From: Derxia gummosa DSM 723
GTDB taxonomy: Bacteria > Pseudomonadota > Gammaproteobacteria > Burkholderiales > Burkholderiaceae_E
Assembly: GCF_000482785.1 (NCBI RefSeq)
Contig: NZ_AXWS01000014.1
Span: 248,001-312,000, forward strand
Reading direction: 5' to 3'
Length of the DNA: 64,000 bases
Shown: piece by piece, positions 55,135 through 64,000 of the stretch
How positions within the stretch are numbered: the first letter of the stretch is position 1
Layout: each line of letters opens with the position of its first letter
Notes under the pieces: generated by a model
The model's input: the letters and a program-made list of their open reading frames with translations, nothing else
Database searches by the model: none
Told to the model about the DNA's origin: nothing
Made by a program: the position numbers and the translations under genes

Positions 55135-56589
55135 TCAGGCGGTCGTCGCCACGCCGCTGCGCAGGTCGCGCCACAGCGCGAGCAGCCGGCGCCGGAACAT
55201 GCCGGCGCCCATGAGCAGGCCGACGCCGAAGGCGACACCGAGCGTCGGCAGCTGCCAGGCCGTCGGCAGGCCCAGTTCCGGACGCGCGAGCGGCAGCGCC
55301 ACCAGCAAGCCGAGCAGGCTGCTGCCGAGTCCCGGCAGCGCCAGCACCAGCAGATCACCGCGCCGGGCCTTGAGGATGTAGGCAGCCGTCGGCAGCGAGA
55401 CGAACACCGCCACCAGCCACGGCCGCAGCGCGAAGCCCACCGCCACGCCGATCACGCCCCAGTGCGCCCCCGTGAACAGCAGCACCAGGCCGGCCAGCGT
55501 GCCGAGCAGGCTGTTGCGCATCAGGCGATGGCCATCGCCCATGACCACCGGCGTCACGTACATGAAGTGCTGGAGGCCGAAGGGCGCGCCGGCGAGCGCG
55601 AGGATCGACAGGATCACCGCCGACTCGCCCCACTTCTCGCCGAACAGCAGCGGCACCAGCACCGGCGCCAGCAGCGCGAGCGCGAAGAAGACCGGGAAGG
55701 TGATGACGCAGCTCAGTTCGGTAAGCTGGTTGAACATGCGTCGCAGTCGCGCCGGATCATGCTTGACGCGCGAGAGGTAGGGCACCGAGATCTGCTGGAG
55801 CGAGCCGCCGATCAGGTCGTTGGCAACGATGAACAGCCGCTGCCCGATCGAATAGATCCCGAGCGCCGTCGGCCCCATGAGCTGGCCGACGATGATCGCG
55901 TCGGCGCGCACGTATGCAGCCTCCATCAGTCGCGCGAACACGATGCCGCGCGCGAAGACCAGCGGCTCGCGCAGCGACTCGCGATCGAAGCGCACGAAGG
56001 GGTTCCAGCGCGCGACCGCGAAGGTGACGGCCGCATCCAAAGCGGCCTCGACCAGGGTCTTGATCACCAGCGCCCAGCCGCCCCAGCCCGCCCAGGCCAG
56101 CGCCACGCCCACCGCGCCGCCGATGAACATCGTGAGCATCGAGCGCAGCGCGACGGCCTGGAAGTCGAGCCGGCGGCGCAGCATCGCCTCGGGCACCTTG
56201 GCCAGGATGCCGAGCGGCAGCACCAGCGACATGACCGCGACCATGCCGGCCGCGTCGTCCGTGCCCGGCAGCAGCGCGGCGCCGATCGGCCGCGCCAGCG
56301 CGAGGATGACCAGCCCGAGCAGCAGCGCCACGCCGAACTGGCCCCAGAACACCGCCGACTGCTGGCGCGGCGTGCTGTCGCGCGCCTGCACGAGGTAGTC
56401 GCTGACGCCGAGGTCGCAGACCATCTGCAGCACCATGAGCCAGGACGCGATGAGCGTGACCTCGCCGATCTGCTCGGGCGTGAGCAGGCGCGCAAGCACC
56501 GCGAACACCGCGAACGAGGTGACGCGGGTGCCCCAGGTACGCATGGCGGCCCAGAAGGCTCCGTTGAGCAGCGAGCGGGAGGCGGTCAT
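55135..56589 (-). CDS. Wzx-like polysaccharide flippase
   Basis: 484 residues with about 14 membrane segments, MOP/MATE-superfamily exporter type (WzxC group). Signature region: LLNGAFWAAMRTWGTR at the start, then LARLLTPEQIGEV and GPTALGIYSIGQRL. It should flip the lipid-linked repeat unit made by this operon across the inner membrane. The ATG at 56589 gives the usual short N-terminus. It is the last visible gene of the leftward operon, 225 bases after the epimerase. Confidence 0.87.
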   Translation of the reverse strand: MTASRSLLNGAFWAAMRTWGTRVTSFAVFAVLARLLTPEQIGEVTLIASWLMVLQMVCDLGVSDYLVQARDSTPRQQSAVFWGQFGVALLLGLVILALARPIGAALLPGTDDAAGMVAVMSLVLPLGILAKVPEAMLRRRLDFQAVALRSMLTMFIGGAVGVALAWAGWGGWALVIKTLVEAALDAAVTFAVARWNPFVRFDRESLREPLVFARGIVFARLMEAAYVRADAIIVGQLMGPTALGIYSIGQRLFIVANDLIGGSLQQISVPYLSRVKHDPARLRRMFNQLTELSCVITFPVFFALALLAPVLVPLLFGEKWGESAVILSILALAGAPFGLQHFMYVTPVVMGDGHRLMRNSLLGTLAGLVLLFTGAHWGVIGVAVGFALRPWLVAVFVSLPTAAYILKARRGDLLVLALPGLGSSLLGLLVALPLARPELGLPTAWQLPTLGVAFGVGLLMGAGMFRRRLLALWRDLRSGVATTA

Positions 56590-56814
56590 GGTCAGGCCCG
56601 GCGGATGGCAGAGGACGTACCCCGGCGGTATCCACCCGGGCGCAATTGCCTTGAGCCTAGACTCAAACATCCGTGAAAAACGTCGCGCACCGTTTCGGCC
56701 GGACGGGCGGATGACTTCGGGTGCCTGCTTGCGGAGCGGCCTTCGCTGAGCGGTCGCCGGATCGCGCGGGGCGATGCTGCGCGCACCGCCCCGCCGCCCG
56801 GCCACGTGGATCGT

Positions 56815-57831
56815 TCAGACCGCGTAGTACCCGCGATACCAAGCGGCGAAGCGCTTCACGCCCTCGGCCAGGCTCACGCGCGGCTGCACGCCGGTCCAGG
56901 CTTCGAGCGCCGAGGTGTCGGCGAAGGTGGCTTCCACGTCGCCGGGCTGCATCGGCATGAGCTGGCGCACGGCCTTGCAGCCCAGCTCGGATTCGAGCGC
57001 GTCGATGAAGTCCATCAGCTCGACCGGCTCGCTACGGCCGATGTTGAAGATGCGGTACGGCGCCCAGGACGCGGCCGAGCTGGCCCGCGTGCGGTCATAG
57101 CCCGGATCGGGCTGGGGAATGCGGTCGAGCGCGCCGATCACGCCGGCCACGATGTCGTCGATGAAGGTGAAGTCGCGGCGCATCTTTCCGTGGTTGAACA
57201 CCTTGATCGGTTCGCCCGCAAGGATGGCGCGCGCGAAGATGAACGGCGCCATGTCGGGCCGGCCCCAGGGGCCGTACACCGTGAAGAAGCGCAGCCCCGT
57301 GGTCGGCAGGCCGTACAGATGGCTGTAGGTGTGGGCCATCAGCTCGTTGGCCTTCTTGCTCGCGGCGTAGAGGCTGACCGGATGATCGACCGCGTCGGTC
57401 TCGACGAAGGGCATCTTGGCGTTGCCGCCATAGACGCTGGAGCTGCTCGCGTACACGAGGTGCTCGACGCCGTGGTGGCGACAGCCTTCGAGCGTGTTGA
57501 CGAAGCCGAGCAGGTTGCTGCTCGCATAGGCGCCGGCGTTCTGGAGCGAGTAGCGCACGCCGGCCTGGGCCGCGAGATGCACGACGCGGTCGAAGCGCTC
57601 GGCGGCGAACAGCGTGCTGAGCGCCGCGCCGTTGGCGATGTCGAGCTTGCGGAAGCGGAAGCGCGCCGCGCCCGCCGAGGCGGCGATGGCGTCGAGCCGC
57701 GCCGTCTTGAGCGTCGGATCGTAGTAGTCGTTGAGGTTGTCGATGCCGACGACTTCATCGCCGCGCGCGAGCAGCGCCAGCGCGACCTGCATCCCGATGA
57801 AGCCGGCGGCGCCGGTGACCAGCACCTTCAT
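56815..57831 (-). CDS. UDP-glucuronate 4-epimerase-type SDR
   Basis: 338 residues. An extended short-chain dehydrogenase: NAD motif TGAAGFIGM (6-14), the Ser region [10 protein letters not shown] and catalytic YAASKK (Tyr about 155). [15 protein letters not shown] is typical of UDP-glucuronate epimerases. It should make UDP-galacturonate from UDP-glucuronate supplied by the upstream Ugd; this fits the 4-base overlap (ATGA) of the two genes. Other UDP-sugar epimerase activities cannot be excluded. Confidence 0.9.
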   Translation of the reverse strand: MKVLVTGAAGFIGMQVALALLARGDEVVGIDNLNDYYDPTLKTARLDAIAASAGAARFRFRKLDIANGAALSTLFAAERFDRVVHLAAQAGVRYSLQNAGAYASSNLLGFVNTLEGCRHHGVEHLVYASSSSVYGGNAKMPFVETDAVDHPVSLYAASKKANELMAHTYSHLYGLPTTGLRFFTVYGPWGRPDMAPFIFARAILAGEPIKVFNHGKMRRDFTFIDDIVAGVIGALDRIPQPDPGYDRTRASSAASWAPYRIFNIGRSEPVELMDFIDALESELGCKAVRQLMPMQPGDVEATFADTSALEAWTGVQPRVSLAEGVKRFAAWYRGYYAV

Positions 57832-59210
57832 GCGCCGGCTCCGGGCTGGCCGGCATCCGCGCCGGCATTGCCGCCCGCCTCGCCGGCCGGCGCGCGGCCG
57901 ATGCCTTCGTAGTCGAAGCCGAAGGCGCGCACGAACTCCGGATCGAAGATGTTGCGGCCGTCGAGGATGACGGGCTGGCGCAGCTTCGCCTTTAGCTCGG
58001 TGAAGTCGGGGCTGCGGAATTCCATCCACTCGGTCACGACCAGCAGCGCGTCGGCGCCGTCGGCGGCGGCGAGCGGCGTGTCGGCATAGCTCAGGCCGGG
58101 CCGGTCGCCGAAGATGCGCTTCGCCTCGGTGATGGCCACCGGGTCGTAGGCGCAGACGGTCGCGCCGCGCGACAGCAGATCGTCGATGACGACGCGGCTG
58201 GTCGCCTCGCGCATGTCGTCGGTGTTGGGCTTGAAGGCCAAGCCCCAGAGCGCGAAGTGCTTGCCGGCGAGGTCGTCGCCGAAGCGGCGCAGCACCTTCT
58301 GGCCGAGCACGCGCTTCTGCGCGTCGTTGGCGCGCTCGACCGCGCCGAGCACTTCGAGCTGCTGGCCTTCGCCGGCGGCGGTATGGATCAGCGCCTTCAC
58401 ATCCTTGGGGAAGCACGAGCCGCCGTAACCGGCGCCCGCGTACAGGAAGTGCGTGCCGATGCGCGGATCGCTGCCGATGCCCAGGCGTACGCGCTCGATG
58501 TCGGCGCCCATGCGCTCGGCCAGCAGCGCAAGTTCGTTCATGAACGAGATGCGCGTGGCGAGCATGGCGTTGGCGGCGTACTTGGTGAGTTCTGCGCTGC
58601 GCACGTCCATCGTGATGAGGCGCTCGTGATTGCGCTGGAACGGCGCGTACAGCGCGCGCATGAGCAGGATGGCGCGCTCGTCGTCGGCGCCGATCACGAT
58701 GCGGTCGGGCCGCATGAAGTCGTCCACCGCCGCGCCTTCCTTGAGGAACTCGGGGTTGGAGACGACCGCGAAATCGACCGGATTGCCACGCTTGCCCAGC
58801 TCCTCGGCCAGCACCGCGCGCACCTTGTCGGCGGTGCCGACGGGCACGGTGCTCTTGTCCACCACGACCTTGTAGTCGGTCATGAGTCGGCCGATGTTGC
58901 GCGCGGCCGCGAGCACGTATTGCAGGTCGGCCGAGCCGTCTTCGTCGGGCGGCGTGCCGACCGCGATGAATTGCAGCGTGCCGTGCGCGACCGAACGCGC
59001 GATGTCGCTCGTGAAGCGCAGCCGGCCGGCCTTGACGTTGCGCGCCACGACGGCGTCAAGGCCCGGTTCGTGGATGGGGATGCCGCCGCTTTCGAGAATG
59101 CGGATCTTGTTCTCGTCAACATCGAGGCAGAGGACGTCGTTGCCCATCTCGGCGAGGCAGGCGCCGGTCACGAGGCCGACGTAGCCGGTGCCGATCATCG
59201 AAACTTTCAC
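57828..59210 (-). CDS. ugd: UDP-glucose 6-dehydrogenase
   Basis: 460 residues. It oxidises UDP-glucose to UDP-glucuronate with two NAD+. N-terminal Rossmann motif [18 protein letters not shown]; catalytic Cys in [14 protein letters not shown] (about 265); C-terminal domain with [16 protein letters not shown]. The last 25 residues are an extra Gly/Ala-rich tail. It feeds the epimerase that overlaps it by four bases. The start at 59210 is the standard one. Confidence 0.95.
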   Translation of the reverse strand: MKVSMIGTGYVGLVTGACLAEMGNDVLCLDVDENKIRILESGGIPIHEPGLDAVVARNVKAGRLRFTSDIARSVAHGTLQFIAVGTPPDEDGSADLQYVLAAARNIGRLMTDYKVVVDKSTVPVGTADKVRAVLAEELGKRGNPVDFAVVSNPEFLKEGAAVDDFMRPDRIVIGADDERAILLMRALYAPFQRNHERLITMDVRSAELTKYAANAMLATRISFMNELALLAERMGADIERVRLGIGSDPRIGTHFLYAGAGYGGSCFPKDVKALIHTAAGEGQQLEVLGAVERANDAQKRVLGQKVLRRFGDDLAGKHFALWGLAFKPNTDDMREATSRVVIDDLLSRGATVCAYDPVAITEAKRIFGDRPGLSYADTPLAAADGADALLVVTEWMEFRSPDFTELKAKLRQPVILDGRNIFDPEFVRAFGFDYEGIGRAPAGEAGGNAGADAGQPGAGA

Positions 59211-59272
59211 GGTTCACTCCCGAACGGTTTGGATTGCGCGTGGCGGCGCGACGGCCAGGACGCTCTGCCCGG

Positions 59273-60481
59273 TCAGTCGCCCAGCGGCGCCACGGTGGGC
59301 GGCCCCGCAATCTCGGCCCGATCGGCCGGAACGCGATAGAGCCGCTGGATCTGCTGCAGGAAATGCGGTGCGACGCGGTCCCAGCGGTAACGCTCGCCGA
59401 CCGCGATGCAGTGCGCGCGCATCGCGTCGAGCGCGGCGCGGTCGGCCGCGGCGCGGGTGATCGCTCTCGCGACACCGGCCGAAGAGTAGTCGCAATGGAA
59501 GCCGGTGCGGCCGTCTTCCACATAGTGCGTGAGCGTGCGGATGCGGTTGCAGATGACCGGCAACCCGAGCACGAGGTACTCGAAGAGCTTGGTCGGCGGG
59601 TTGAACTGGAAGTGCGCGTTGGGTTCGAGCAGGGTGACGCCCAGGTCGGCGCGCGCGTAGGCAGCATAGACCTCGGCAGTCGAGACAAGGCCATGCATTT
59701 CGAGCGCGCGCGGATAGCCGGCATTGCCGAACGCGGCGCGCAGTTCGACCTGGTCCACGTCGGGCACGCCCACGAGCAGCAATTTCACGTCGATGCCCTC
59801 GACCAGTGCCGCGAGCACGCCACCGACAATCTGGTCACGGCCACGCTCGCCGGTAAGCGTGCCGGCGTAGCAGACGGTGAGCGGCCCGGGGCGGCGCGCG
59901 GCGCGCAGGCCGAGCGCCATGTCCGACACGCTCACGCCCATGTCCACCACCGGCACGCGCTGAGCCGGCAGGCCACGCGCGACGAGGTCGTCGGCCATGA
60001 AGCGGCTGATCGGCATCACCACCCGCGCGCTGCGCGCGCCGAAGTAGGTCAGTCGCCGCAACGCCGCCGTGAACCAGCCCTTGGCCGTGCGCTTGCCGTG
60101 GCGCGTGAAGTAGTGCGACGGCATCTCGTTCCAGTAGATGGCGACGGGCCGGTCGCGCAGGCCGAGCGCCACCATTGACAGGTGCGAGGTGAACAGGAAC
60201 ACCGGCGCCTCGGGCAGCCGCGCGAGCTGCCGCGCCACACGCAGGCAGTAACGCACCAGGCTGAGCGAACTGCCGCCGGTCTCGGGCAGCACATGGACGC
60301 GGGCCGCATCCTTGAAGCCGAGGCGCCAGGCATGCGCCGGATTGCGCACCAGCAGATGCAGCTCGTAATGCTCGGCCAGCAGCTCGAGCCGCTGGCGGTA
60401 GATCGCGAGGCCAGGCTGGTAGTCGTAGAACCAGGTGACGACGTACAACACCGGATGGGGCGATGGCGTGGCGAGACTCAT
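59273..60481 (-). CDS. Glycosyltransferase, GT-B fold (GT4-like), copy A
   Basis: 402 residues. N-terminus PVLYVVTWFYDYQPGLAIYR; UDP-binding half with LTVCYAGTLTGERGRDQIV and the donor-site block FQFNPPTKLFEYLVLGLPVI with its Glu. It is a paralog of the glycosyltransferase at 62614-63795, which has the same VxxTWFYxxQ start and NPPTKLFEYL block. The donor and acceptor sugars are unknown. It follows the nitroreductase-like gene by 44 bases. Confidence 0.87.
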   Translation of the reverse strand: MSLATPSPHPVLYVVTWFYDYQPGLAIYRQRLELLAEHYELHLLVRNPAHAWRLGFKDAARVHVLPETGGSSLSLVRYCLRVARQLARLPEAPVFLFTSHLSMVALGLRDRPVAIYWNEMPSHYFTRHGKRTAKGWFTAALRRLTYFGARSARVVMPISRFMADDLVARGLPAQRVPVVDMGVSVSDMALGLRAARRPGPLTVCYAGTLTGERGRDQIVGGVLAALVEGIDVKLLLVGVPDVDQVELRAAFGNAGYPRALEMHGLVSTAEVYAAYARADLGVTLLEPNAHFQFNPPTKLFEYLVLGLPVICNRIRTLTHYVEDGRTGFHCDYSSAGVARAITRAAADRAALDAMRAHCIAVGERYRWDRVAPHFLQQIQRLYRVPADRAEIAGPPTVAPLGD

Positions 60482-60525
60482 GCCGTCACCTCGGGCGCGC
60501 GACCGTGCCGGAGCCGGAGGCCGGC

Positions 60526-61572
60526 TCAGGCATGCACCTTGAGGAAGCTGTCGATGCCACGGCGGGCCGAGCGCGGCACGACCGCCTCCGCCTCGGGGTA
60601 GCCGACCGCCAGATACATGATGATCTTCTCGCTCTCGGGAATCTGGCCCCGGCGATGCGCCTCGCGGTCGGTGTCGGGTTCGACACACCAGTTGAGACAG
60701 CAGCTCGACAGGCCGCGCGCCTGGAGCGCGAGCAGCAGCGACATCGTGAACAGGCCGGCATCCACATAGGGCTCGTTGCGCTCCGAGCCGTCGAAGAAGG
60801 CGCGTGCCTCGACGCAGATGACGAGCAGCAGCGGGATCGTCTTGCCGAAGCCGCCGTTGCCGTTCTGGAGTTCGAGCATCGAGTCGATCTTCTCGCGCTG
60901 CTGGTAGGCGTGGACGATCCAAGGCTGGCGGTTGCAGGCGCTCGGGCTGAGCTGGGCCAGGGCCAGCGCCTCGCGCACGTCGGCGAGGTTGACCCGCCGG
61001 TCGGCATAGGCGCGCACGCTGCGGCGCGCATGGCAGAGGTCGGTCAGCGCAGGCAGCGCGTCGGGCTTCTGCCCGGTGAAGGGCATGGGCGTGGCGAGCG
61101 CGGTGGCCGGCTCATGACCCGAAAGCACGCGGTCGAGCGCCGGAAAGATGCGCGCGGCGGTTTCCTCCAGCTTGGGCGGCGTGCGCCTGATGCGCTCGCG
61201 GTAGCCGCGCAGTCCCTCCATCGCGCCCAGATAGACCGGATCGGTGAGCGGAAAGCCGGCTGCGCGCCAGCGTTCGACCAGCGCGATCGTGTCGAGCGCC
61301 GGCTGCTCGCCGAAGAAGCGCGGCTTGCCCGGCATGCACATGCCCTTTTCGAGCTTGTGATACTGGAAGATCAATTCGGAACTGAGCTGCCAGTAATTCG
61401 GCTCGGGCTGGTCCCAGCGCATATAGCGAAGGGTATTGCGGGCATCACTCACGTGAAACATGGCGCGGCGCACGAGTCGGCCCCGGCGACGCCATTTGCG
61501 CAATGCCATCGCGACTCCGGGCAGATGCCTCTGCACCTGGAGATGGACCGATTTGATGATTCCCTGGCTCAT
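60526..61572 (-). CDS. Nitroreductase-family protein in a polysaccharide operon
   Basis: 348 residues. The C-terminal half is the FMN-binding nitroreductase fold (CHARRSVRAYADRRVNLADVR and LSPSACNRQPWIVH as separate blocks, then LNWCVEPDTDREA). The N-terminal 140 residues (FQYHKLEKGMCMPG) are of the type found on nitroreductase-like proteins next to polysaccharide pyruvyl transferases. Its substrate in capsule or EPS synthesis is not known. The start overlaps the pyruvyl transferase stop by ATGA. Confidence 0.83.
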   Translation of the reverse strand: MSQGIIKSVHLQVQRHLPGVAMALRKWRRRGRLVRRAMFHVSDARNTLRYMRWDQPEPNYWQLSSELIFQYHKLEKGMCMPGKPRFFGEQPALDTIALVERWRAAGFPLTDPVYLGAMEGLRGYRERIRRTPPKLEETAARIFPALDRVLSGHEPATALATPMPFTGQKPDALPALTDLCHARRSVRAYADRRVNLADVREALALAQLSPSACNRQPWIVHAYQQREKIDSMLELQNGNGGFGKTIPLLLVICVEARAFFDGSERNEPYVDAGLFTMSLLLALQARGLSSCCLNWCVEPDTDREAHRRGQIPESEKIIMYLAVGYPEAEAVVPRSARRGIDSFLKVHA

Positions 61573-62630
61573 GTTTGTGAATTCAGCACCGTGGTCGGCG
61601 TCATTGTCGGGTCTATCGGGGAGGAGACAGCGGCTGGCGCAGCACCACGCCAGCGGGCACAACGGCATTCGCCGGTCCAGGCATCGAACAGGGCATGCAC
61701 CTTGCCCGTCGAGTTGTCGCCGATCGAATTCGGAATGCCGAGCAGCACCGACAGCACATGGGCATGCAGGCGATCGGTCACGACCGATTCGCCGCGCGAA
61801 AGCAAGGCGATTCCGCGCCGCAGACGCGCGCGACTCAATTGCTCCCAGAGCCAGCCGAGCACGCGATGGTTGCCGTCGAAAGCTTCCAGAGATTTGCCAC
61901 CAGACGATATAAGCCTCTGCCAGAACCTTTCCTGGAGCCCTTCCTCCAGCCAATCGACAACCGGCACTTCAGGCCCGACGGAAAGCGTCTGGCCGATCCG
62001 CTTTTCCTTGTCGGAGCGCAGCAGGGCAATCACCGGATGACGCGCCGGCTTGCGTTCGAGCGCGCCGATCATGAAAGCCAGATCGGGCACGAGGGAAGCG
62101 CTGACTCCGAAATGACGCTGAAACTGCTCGACCGAAGGCTGATCGCGCACGAGCAGATGCACATTCGGCCGGCGCGCCAGCACATCGCGGGTGCGGCGCG
62201 CCAATTCACCGTCGAGATCATCGAAATGCGTGCTGACGGGCAATTGGATGATCGTATTGTCGGGAAAGGACTCGAATACCTTGAGCCGGAACAGCTGATG
62301 ATGCAGCCAGAGGCTGCCGAAATTGCCGCCGCCATTGAGCAGCAATGCCAGCCGATGTTTGCAGGCCAATCGGCGCAGGCGCTCGAAATCGGTGTTGTGG
62401 CAATCCGAGATGTAATGCACGCGCAATCCGAGGCGGCGCACCAGTTGCAACGCACCGAGCCAGATCAGCGAATCACCGACATTCGAATTGTTGGGATAGT
62501 CGATGAGCGCGACATCGCGCGTGCCGTCGAGCAGTTCGCTCACGCGGGCGAGCAGGCGCTCTTGCAGGCGACCGAGCAGCGCGATGTCCGCCGCACGGTC
62601 GGCCGGGGTGAATTCAGGAAAGTTCGCCAT
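61569..62630 (-). CDS. Polysaccharide pyruvyl transferase family protein
   Basis: 353 residues. Family motifs: IDYPNNSNVGDSLIWLG (about 43-59), LLLNGGGNFGSLW and TDRLHAHVLSVLLGIPN. Members add a pyruvate ketal from phosphoenolpyruvate to a sugar of an exopolysaccharide, giving it negative charge. It overlaps the glycosyltransferase before it by 17 bases and the nitroreductase after it by four, so it is tightly coupled. The G+C is visibly lower than in most of the window. Confidence 0.89.
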   Translation of the reverse strand: MANFPEFTPADRAADIALLGRLQERLLARVSELLDGTRDVALIDYPNNSNVGDSLIWLGALQLVRRLGLRVHYISDCHNTDFERLRRLACKHRLALLLNGGGNFGSLWLHHQLFRLKVFESFPDNTIIQLPVSTHFDDLDGELARRTRDVLARRPNVHLLVRDQPSVEQFQRHFGVSASLVPDLAFMIGALERKPARHPVIALLRSDKEKRIGQTLSVGPEVPVVDWLEEGLQERFWQRLISSGGKSLEAFDGNHRVLGWLWEQLSRARLRRGIALLSRGESVVTDRLHAHVLSVLLGIPNSIGDNSTGKVHALFDAWTGECRCARWRGAAPAAVSSPIDPTMTPTTVLNSQT

Positions 62631-63795
62631 GCTTCGCCGCCGGACTGTCGGTCACTTCGGTGCCGACCTGGGTCGGCAGGCTGCCGGCCGCGCTGCTGAC
62701 CGAGTTCTCGAATCGGGGCCGCACGCCAGCCCAGCGGTACTGGGTCGATTCGGCGAGGGCATTGCGGCTCATCTGCCGGAAGCCGGCGCGATTGCGCCAG
62801 AGCCGGGCGACGGCATCGGCGAGACCGTCGGCGCCGTACGGGAAGATGGCGCCCGAATGGCCTTCGCGCAGATAGTCGGTATGGGTGCGGATTTCGCTGG
62901 CGATGACCGGCAATCCGGCCGCGAGATATTCGAACAGCTTGGTCGGCGGATTGAATTGCCAGTGCGGGCGGTTTTCCCACAGGCAAAGGCCGGCATCGGC
63001 GCGATCGAGCCAGTCGGGTACTTCGCGGCCGAGAATGCGGCCCTCGACATGCACAACATCGGCAATGTCGAGTTCGGCCACGCGCTGGCGGCAATAGTCG
63101 AGCTGCTCGGGCGAGGCGCCGACGATCGTGAGATGGGCCGGAATGCCGTCGCGCTTGAGTCTGGCGAATGCATCGAGCATCACGTCGCGGCCACGCGCCG
63201 GTGCGACCGTACCGACGTAGATCACGCGCAATTGCGCGCCGATTTCGCGTTCGCGCGCATGCGAATAGAAGGTTTCATCGACGCCCATCCATTCGACGCG
63301 GGTGTGGGCCGGATCGACGCCATGCGCGATGAGGTCGTCGCGCAGGGTATGGCTGATCGGCAGCACCACGCTGGCGCGATCGGCGGCGCGATACCAGAGC
63401 TTGATGAGCAGCGTGTAAAGCTGGCGCTTGAGGCCGCGCTTGAGATCACGCGGCACGATTTGCAGCGGATGCTCGTTCCAGTAGAGCACGGTGCGATCGA
63501 GCGCCGCCGCGAGAAAGCCGAAATGCGAGCCGAGCAATACCGCCGCGAAATAATCGAGCCGGCGCACGCGCTGCCACAGGCGCCACTGATAGCGCAGCAG
63601 GCCGGGCAGATCAGCCTTTTCCTCGAGCAGGATCTGGTCGAATTCGACGCCGTCGAAATCGAGCGGATCAAGCGGCCGCCGGGTGAAAACCATCAGCCTA
63701 TAGTTTTCACTCAGGGCACGCATCCGGTATTTGAAGTCGAGCATGCCCTGGCTCTCGTAGAACCAGGTCGCAACGACGCATAACGGACGACTCAT
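62614..63795 (-). CDS. Glycosyltransferase, GT-B fold (GT4-like), copy B
   Basis: 393 residues. Starts LCVVATWFYESQGMLDFKYR; donor half with LRVIYVGTVAPARGRDVMLD and FNPPTKLFEYLAAGLPVI. It is related to the glycosyltransferase at 59273-60481. It overlaps genes on both sides (ATGA with the gene upstream; 17 bases with the pyruvyl transferase). Likely an EPS repeat-unit transferase; its sugars are unknown. Confidence 0.88.
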   Translation of the reverse strand: MSRPLCVVATWFYESQGMLDFKYRMRALSENYRLMVFTRRPLDPLDFDGVEFDQILLEEKADLPGLLRYQWRLWQRVRRLDYFAAVLLGSHFGFLAAALDRTVLYWNEHPLQIVPRDLKRGLKRQLYTLLIKLWYRAADRASVVLPISHTLRDDLIAHGVDPAHTRVEWMGVDETFYSHAREREIGAQLRVIYVGTVAPARGRDVMLDAFARLKRDGIPAHLTIVGASPEQLDYCRQRVAELDIADVVHVEGRILGREVPDWLDRADAGLCLWENRPHWQFNPPTKLFEYLAAGLPVIASEIRTHTDYLREGHSGAIFPYGADGLADAVARLWRNRAGFRQMSRNALAESTQYRWAGVRPRFENSVSSAAGSLPTQVGTEVTDSPAAKHGELS

Positions 63796-64000
63796 TTGCG
63801 AATCGGAGCAACAACGGGGAAATGGGCATCGGCATGCGCGGCGACAACGCCGCGCATGCTCGTGGCGGCCTGCATCGAATAGCGGCGACGCACTTCAACA
63901 TCCGGCAGGGTACGTGCCAGATGAATCACGTAGCCGATGCAGAAGTAATAGAGCCATTGCGTCGGCGGATGCAGATAAACGTAGTTCTGATAGAAATGGA
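63792..64000 (-). CDS. EPS-operon protein, C-terminal fragment
   Basis: Only the last 68 codons are in the window; the gene continues past the right edge. The visible end reads HPPTQWLYYFCIGYVIHLAR, then RRRYSMQAATSM, ending PVVAPIRK. It resembles the C-terminal end of a glycosyltransferase, but the family is not recognised. Its TGA overlaps the ATG of the next gene (ATGA), so it belongs to the same operon. Confidence 0.6.
   Translation of the reverse strand, partial: HFYQNYVYLHPPTQWLYYFCIGYVIHLARTLPDVEVRRRYSMQAATSMRGVVAAHADAHFPVVAPIRK

Overview
The window is about 70% G+C, with dense, mostly short operons and a strong bias to G/C-ending codons. The gene content is that of an aerobic, environmental betaproteobacterium: malic enzyme MaeB with a phosphotransacetylase tail, glutamine-dependent NadE, a NorR/flavohemoglobin pair, a PEP-CTERM protein, egtDB and a CzcC-type metal module. 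Burkholderiales is the best guess. The genus cannot be fixed from sequence alone. No rRNA, tRNA, CRISPR array, insertion sequence or prophage was seen.

Layout. 0-5.8 kb: a cut-off GH108 muramidase, a 2OG-Fe dioxygenase coupled to a tiny basic protein, an alpha/beta-hydrolase-TPR fusion, and secreted or membrane proteins of unknown role. 5.8-13.3 kb: maeB, then norR divergent from hmp with three GT-N7-AC NorR boxes between them, a PuuE-like deacetylase and a small unknown. 13.6-22.2 kb: three RTX (glycine/aspartate nonapeptide) genes interleaved with the peroxide-response pair ohr and ohrR. The two ohr-family promoters carry matching CGAT-N3-ATCG dyads and each lies in a divergent promoter region shared with an RTX gene. 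22.4-30.8 kb: nadE, a small unknown, an AI-2E-family transporter, a hemerythrin with a degenerate CZB domain, a YegD-like Hsp70, a cupin and a transglutaminase-like protease. 31.2-35.2 kb: a gluconate-type module (LacI-family regulator, PEP-CTERM protein, gluconokinase, MFS permease). 35.5-45.1 kb: an acyltransferase, a multidomain ferredoxin/globin fusion, an orphan HepT-like protein, ilvD, a MHYT-GGDEF-EAL protein, a CPBP protease and a WecG/TagA glycosyltransferase. 45.3-49.1 kb: a copper module (CzcI-like, CzcC-like outer-membrane lipoprotein, Tat-exported multicopper oxidase, CusF). 49.3-51.8 kb: the ergothioneine operon egtD-egtB. 52.3-54.7 kb: a large lipoprotein glycosidase behind an AT-rich promoter region, ending in a clear terminator. 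55.1-64 kb: a leftward exopolysaccharide operon (two related glycosyltransferases, polysaccharide pyruvyl transferase, nitroreductase-like protein, Ugd, UDP-glucuronate epimerase and a Wzx-like flippase) that runs off the right edge.

Themes. Several loci deal with reactive nitrogen, oxygen or copper (hmp/norR, ohr/ohrR, ergothioneine, copper oxidase, hemerythrin). Others build or decorate the cell surface (RTX proteins, PEP-CTERM protein, EPS operon, WecG, acyltransferase, glycosidase). The most notable signals are the ohr-RTX interleaving with shared operators, the unusual ferredoxin-globin fusion, and a recurrent 14-bp near-palindrome (consensus TGCAAGCGCTTGCA) found ten times, mostly inside genes and often spelled with codons this genome otherwise avoids.
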